Below are positions 6,559 to 7,909 of a DNA stretch of 7,909 nt, piece by piece. Every line of letters begins with the position of its first letter. Positions within the stretch are counted from its first letter, which is position 1. The notes beneath the pieces were generated by a model. It saw only the letters and a list, made by a program, of their open reading frames with translations. It was not told the origin of the DNA and searched no databases. Origin of the DNA: Clostridia bacterium (GTDB lineage: Bacteria; Bacillota_A; Clostridia; Christensenellales; CAG-138); assembly GCA_017553815.1 (NCBI GenBank), contig JAFZJT010000286.1, positions 1 to 7,909 of the forward strand, in the 5' to 3' direction. The position numbers and the translations under genes are program-made.

Positions 6559-6869
6559 AATTCAGACCATCTCCTTATGGTCGCTTTGACCTCCTTCATA
6601 AGCCTCAGTGCCTCGGCTGTATTTTCTTCCGAAATGCCTCCGTTCGCATTAGCCCAATGCGCGATCTGATTTAGATTGTTGCCTATGCGGTCGATCGCCT
6701 GGCGGAGATCAAAGAAGTCAACATTTGGGCGCTCTTTGATCTTTGTTTCTGAGATCATCTTGCGGATGAGAACGGAATACTTGAGTCCTGTTTTTTGGCA
6801 AAGCTCATCGAGCTGCTTACGCTCTTGCTCACTAACCATGACAAGGAGCTGTAACGGACGCTTTCTCAT
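6549..6869 (-). CDS. mobC: MobC-family relaxosome accessory protein
   Basis: This 106-aa DNA-binding protein helps the relaxase recognise and open oriT. The N-terminal region (LQLLVMVSEQERKQLDELCQ to about 45) looks like a ribbon-helix-helix fold. IGNNLNQIAHWANANGG (62-78) is the MobC family signature. An upstream in-frame ATG at 6956 would give 135 aa, but its added residues are encoded by the oriT repeats. The ATG at 6869 has a GGGGATAAG site close upstream, so I chose it. A small CCGC/GCGG hairpin (plus-strand 6880-6891) sits just before this site. The gene overlaps the relaxase start by 10 bases and lies immediately beside the putative oriT, where MobC genes usually are. Confidence 0.9.
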   Translation of the reverse strand: MRKRPLQLLVMVSEQERKQLDELCQKTGLKYSVLIRKMISETKIKERPNVDFFDLRQAIDRIGNNLNQIAHWANANGGISEENTAEALRLMKEVKATIRRWSELWL

Positions 6870-6901
6870 ATTCTTATCCCCGCTTTGGCGGCATCGGGTA
6901 A

Positions 6902-6974
6902 AAGGGCAAAGCCCTTGTGGGAGTTGCATATGCAAATCCCATGCTTGCAAGGACAATAGCGTACCGCTATGTCC
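6902..6974. other. Putative origin of transfer (oriT) with clustered inverted repeats
   Basis: The spacer between mobC and the next gene is packed with dyads. AAGGGC/GCCCTT at 6902-6916 has a 3-base loop. A near-perfect 22-base palindrome at 6919-6940 is centred on TTGCATATGCAA with GGGA/TCCC ends. An 8-bp palindrome, CTTGCAAG, is at 6944-6951. A stem at 6951-6974 consists of GGACA and TAGCG arms with one bulged A, a TAC loop, then CGCTA and TGTCC. Repeated TTGCA half-sites could bind MobC. OriT sites of MOBP systems typically lie directly upstream of mobC and the relaxase and contain such repeats. The nick position cannot be read from the sequence alone. Confidence 0.7.
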
Positions 6975-7007
6975 GACTCCGTTGTTCTCTGGAACGGCGC
7001 CATGCGC

Positions 7008-7367
7008 TCAGTCCTCGCCGTCTGCTTCGGACTGCATGAATTCACCGATACGCTCGATGCCGTCCAGCGTGGTGATGACAATGCCGAGCTTTCTTGCAAG
7101 CTCGATCTCACCGGTCATTACTTCGGTGTTGATCCTGCCGCATACGACCACTACACGACAGCGGCGAAGCAGATCGGACGCCATAGTGATTCGGTCGTTG
7201 TTCTCCGTGGGTACGTTCATGTTGATGAACTGCTGAAAGAGCAGTGTTGGAGCGATGGGGAGATAGCCGTTGTCATACAGCTTGCGGCAATAGGAGCGAA
7301 GTTTCTTGGTACTGCTGCCGGCTTCTCCGGCGATGGGTGCGCATACATACGCAAAGGGTCTGTTCAT
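7008..7367 (-). CDS. DUF4406/DUF7768-like protein related to nucleoside 2-deoxyribosyltransferases
   Basis: This 119-aa protein begins with a Rossmann-like strand and loop, FAYVCAPIAGE (5-15). It then has YLPIAPTLLF (35-44), the strand VVVVCG (72-77), and TGEIELARKLGI (85-96). The last resembles the glutamate-bearing helix of nucleoside 2-deoxyribosyltransferases, with E87 as the matching residue. Proteins of this type are common in phages and ICEs and are often annotated DUF4406; true deoxyribosyltransferase activity is not shown for most. The ATG at 7367 has AAAGGAC about nine bases upstream. It lies just upstream of oriT on the same strand as the relaxosome operon. Its role in transfer is unknown; nucleotide metabolism or signalling is a guess from fold. 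Confidence 0.7.
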   Translation of the reverse strand: MNRPFAYVCAPIAGEAGSSTKKLRSYCRKLYDNGYLPIAPTLLFQQFINMNVPTENNDRITMASDLLRRCRVVVVCGRINTEVMTGEIELARKLGIVITTLDGIERIGEFMQSEADGED

Positions 7368-7402
7368 AGTTTATTAGTCCTTTCTATTATCTGATTATTG
7401 TT

Positions 7403-7430
7403 GAAGGCTGTGGGCGAACCCACAGCCTTC
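7403..7430 (-). terminator. Perfect 12-bp stem-loop after the YubB-like gene (possible terminator)
   Basis: GAAGGCTGTGGG pairs perfectly with CCCACAGCCTTC around a 4-base loop (CGAA on plus, UUCG on the minus transcript). It lies nine bases after the stop of the YubB-like gene and 36 bases before the next start. On neither strand is it followed by a good T-tract, so termination is uncertain. mRNA end protection or partial termination would also fit. The dyad itself is certain. Confidence 0.5.
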
Positions 7431-7438
7431 GCTGATTG

Positions 7439-7909
7439 TTATCTTTCTTCGTTTGATGGAGCGCTGCTGCCCTCATAAGGGCTTTCGAGTGCTTCCATAC
7501 TGAACTCATAAGAGCTGCCGTCCGCTGTCGGAACAAAGCCCATATCGGCAAGGTCATCCTCAAGAATCTTTGCGGCAAGCTCATACGCTTCCTTCGTTCC
7601 GCTATCGGGAATCAACCACTCGACTTCAGCTCCGCCCTTGTAGTCTATAACGCCGACGTTACTGCCTATATCCTCATCCGCCCAAGCGTAACAGATGGAT
7701 ACTTCGGGGAACTTCTCGGAGATCTTTTGAATAACCTTCGGCACTCCGCTCCAAGCGGTCAGGAACACAAGCCTGTGCCGGTCGAAATCGGCAGGCTCGC
7801 AATCGTAGGCATTCCACTTGGTACCCCAGTGCATTCGAGCCCATTCGTACCAGGTGGGACAGCCGTGCTCCCTGATGTTATCATAATACTTCTTGCCGAG
7901 ATCCCAAGC
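7439..7909 (-). CDS. YubB/DUF1281-like ferredoxin-fold protein, 5' end outside the window
   Basis: The frame is open from the right edge to a stop at 7439, giving 156 visible residues. A methionine is found at 7834, but the frame continues upstream with WYEWARMHWGTKWNAYD, which is the conserved part, so the gene starts beyond the window. The W-rich segment followed by a ferredoxin-like region with YAWADEDIGSNVG resembles DUF1281/Api92-like and YubB proteins of plasmids, phages and ICEs, whose function is unknown. The C-terminus is acidic and Ser-rich (YEGSSAPSNEER). It is on the same strand as the transfer genes and is separated from the next gene by a stem-loop. The family call is from memory of the motif. 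Confidence 0.7.
   Translation of the reverse strand, partial: AWDLGKKYYDNIREHGCPTWYEWARMHWGTKWNAYDCEPADFDRHRLVFLTAWSGVPKVIQKISEKFPEVSICYAWADEDIGSNVGVIDYKGGAEVEWLIPDSGTKEAYELAAKILEDDLADMGFVPTADGSSYEFSMEALESPYEGSSAPSNEER

Noticed and set aside
6870..6956. 29-residue N-terminal extension of MobC
   Set aside because: It is encoded by the oriT dyads, has no family similarity, and the ATG at 6869 has a better site.
6870..7007. Promoter for the mobC operon
   Set aside because: TATGCA in the palindrome lacks a properly spaced -35 element; no convincing pair was found, so none is annotated.
6676..7394. Plus-strand open frames of 186 aa (6676-7236) and 141 aa (6969-7394)
   Set aside because: They lie antisense to mobC, oriT and the DUF4406-like gene, show no recognisable motif, and are explained by mirror coding of real genes.
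7387..7584. 65-aa minus-strand frame crossing the 12-bp stem-loop
   Set aside because: It overlaps the YubB-like gene out of frame and its composition (SLPQRF, RRLWVRPQ) looks like shadow coding.
1..7909. CRISPR array, tRNA, rRNA, insertion sequence or integrase/attachment site
   Set aside because: No regularly spaced repeats, tRNA-like cloverleaf, rRNA segments, transposase motifs or recombinase genes are visible in this window.

Overview
This window is part of the conjugation module of an integrative and conjugative element (ICE) from a low-to-mid-GC Bacillota, most likely a gut clostridium. It resembles the Tn1549/CTn family. The evidence is the gene set and order on the minus strand: MobC accessory protein, MOBP relaxase, PcfB-like DUF3801 protein, small Cys-rich protein, VirD4 coupling ATPase, Maff2-family pilin-like protein and TrbL/VirB6-like membrane protein. 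Strong AGGAGG-type ribosome binding sites and tightly overlapping genes fit this assignment. All supported genes are on the minus strand, so transcription runs from high to low coordinates. No gap between genes exceeds about 140 bases.

In transcription order: a partial YubB/DUF1281-like protein enters from the right edge (7909-7439) and is followed by a perfect 12-bp stem-loop. Next is a small DUF4406/deoxyribosyltransferase-like protein (7367-7008). A 138-base spacer (7007-6870) holds clustered inverted repeats and is the likely oriT. The relaxosome operon follows: mobC, relaxase (10-bp overlap), pcfB-like gene, and a 60-aa Cys-cluster protein overlapping the end of pcfB.

The operon is then interrupted by a separate, AT-richer transcription unit at about 4275-3012. 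It has its own near-consensus promoter, one 381-aa gene and an intrinsic terminator. The gene is the most interesting item here. It combines an HhH-GPD DNA-glycosylase-like core (GxG hairpin plus an aligned aspartate) with a C-terminal RNxxxH motif typical of HEPN ribonucleases. It looks like ICE cargo, possibly a phage- or mobile-element-defence gene that senses or processes DNA and then attacks RNA; this is inference.

After the terminator the transfer operon resumes with a 57-aa unknown protein that overlaps virD4, then virD4, the Maff2 protein, and a virB6/trbL-like gene cut by the left edge. The terminator lies between relaxosome and channel genes with no visible promoter after it. A GC-rich hairpin and an anti-Shine-Dalgarno fold precede the virB6-like gene.

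Working together: MobC and the relaxase nick oriT and pilot the strand, the PcfB-like protein and VirD4 dock the relaxosome, and the Maff2 and VirB6-like proteins form part of the membrane channel.
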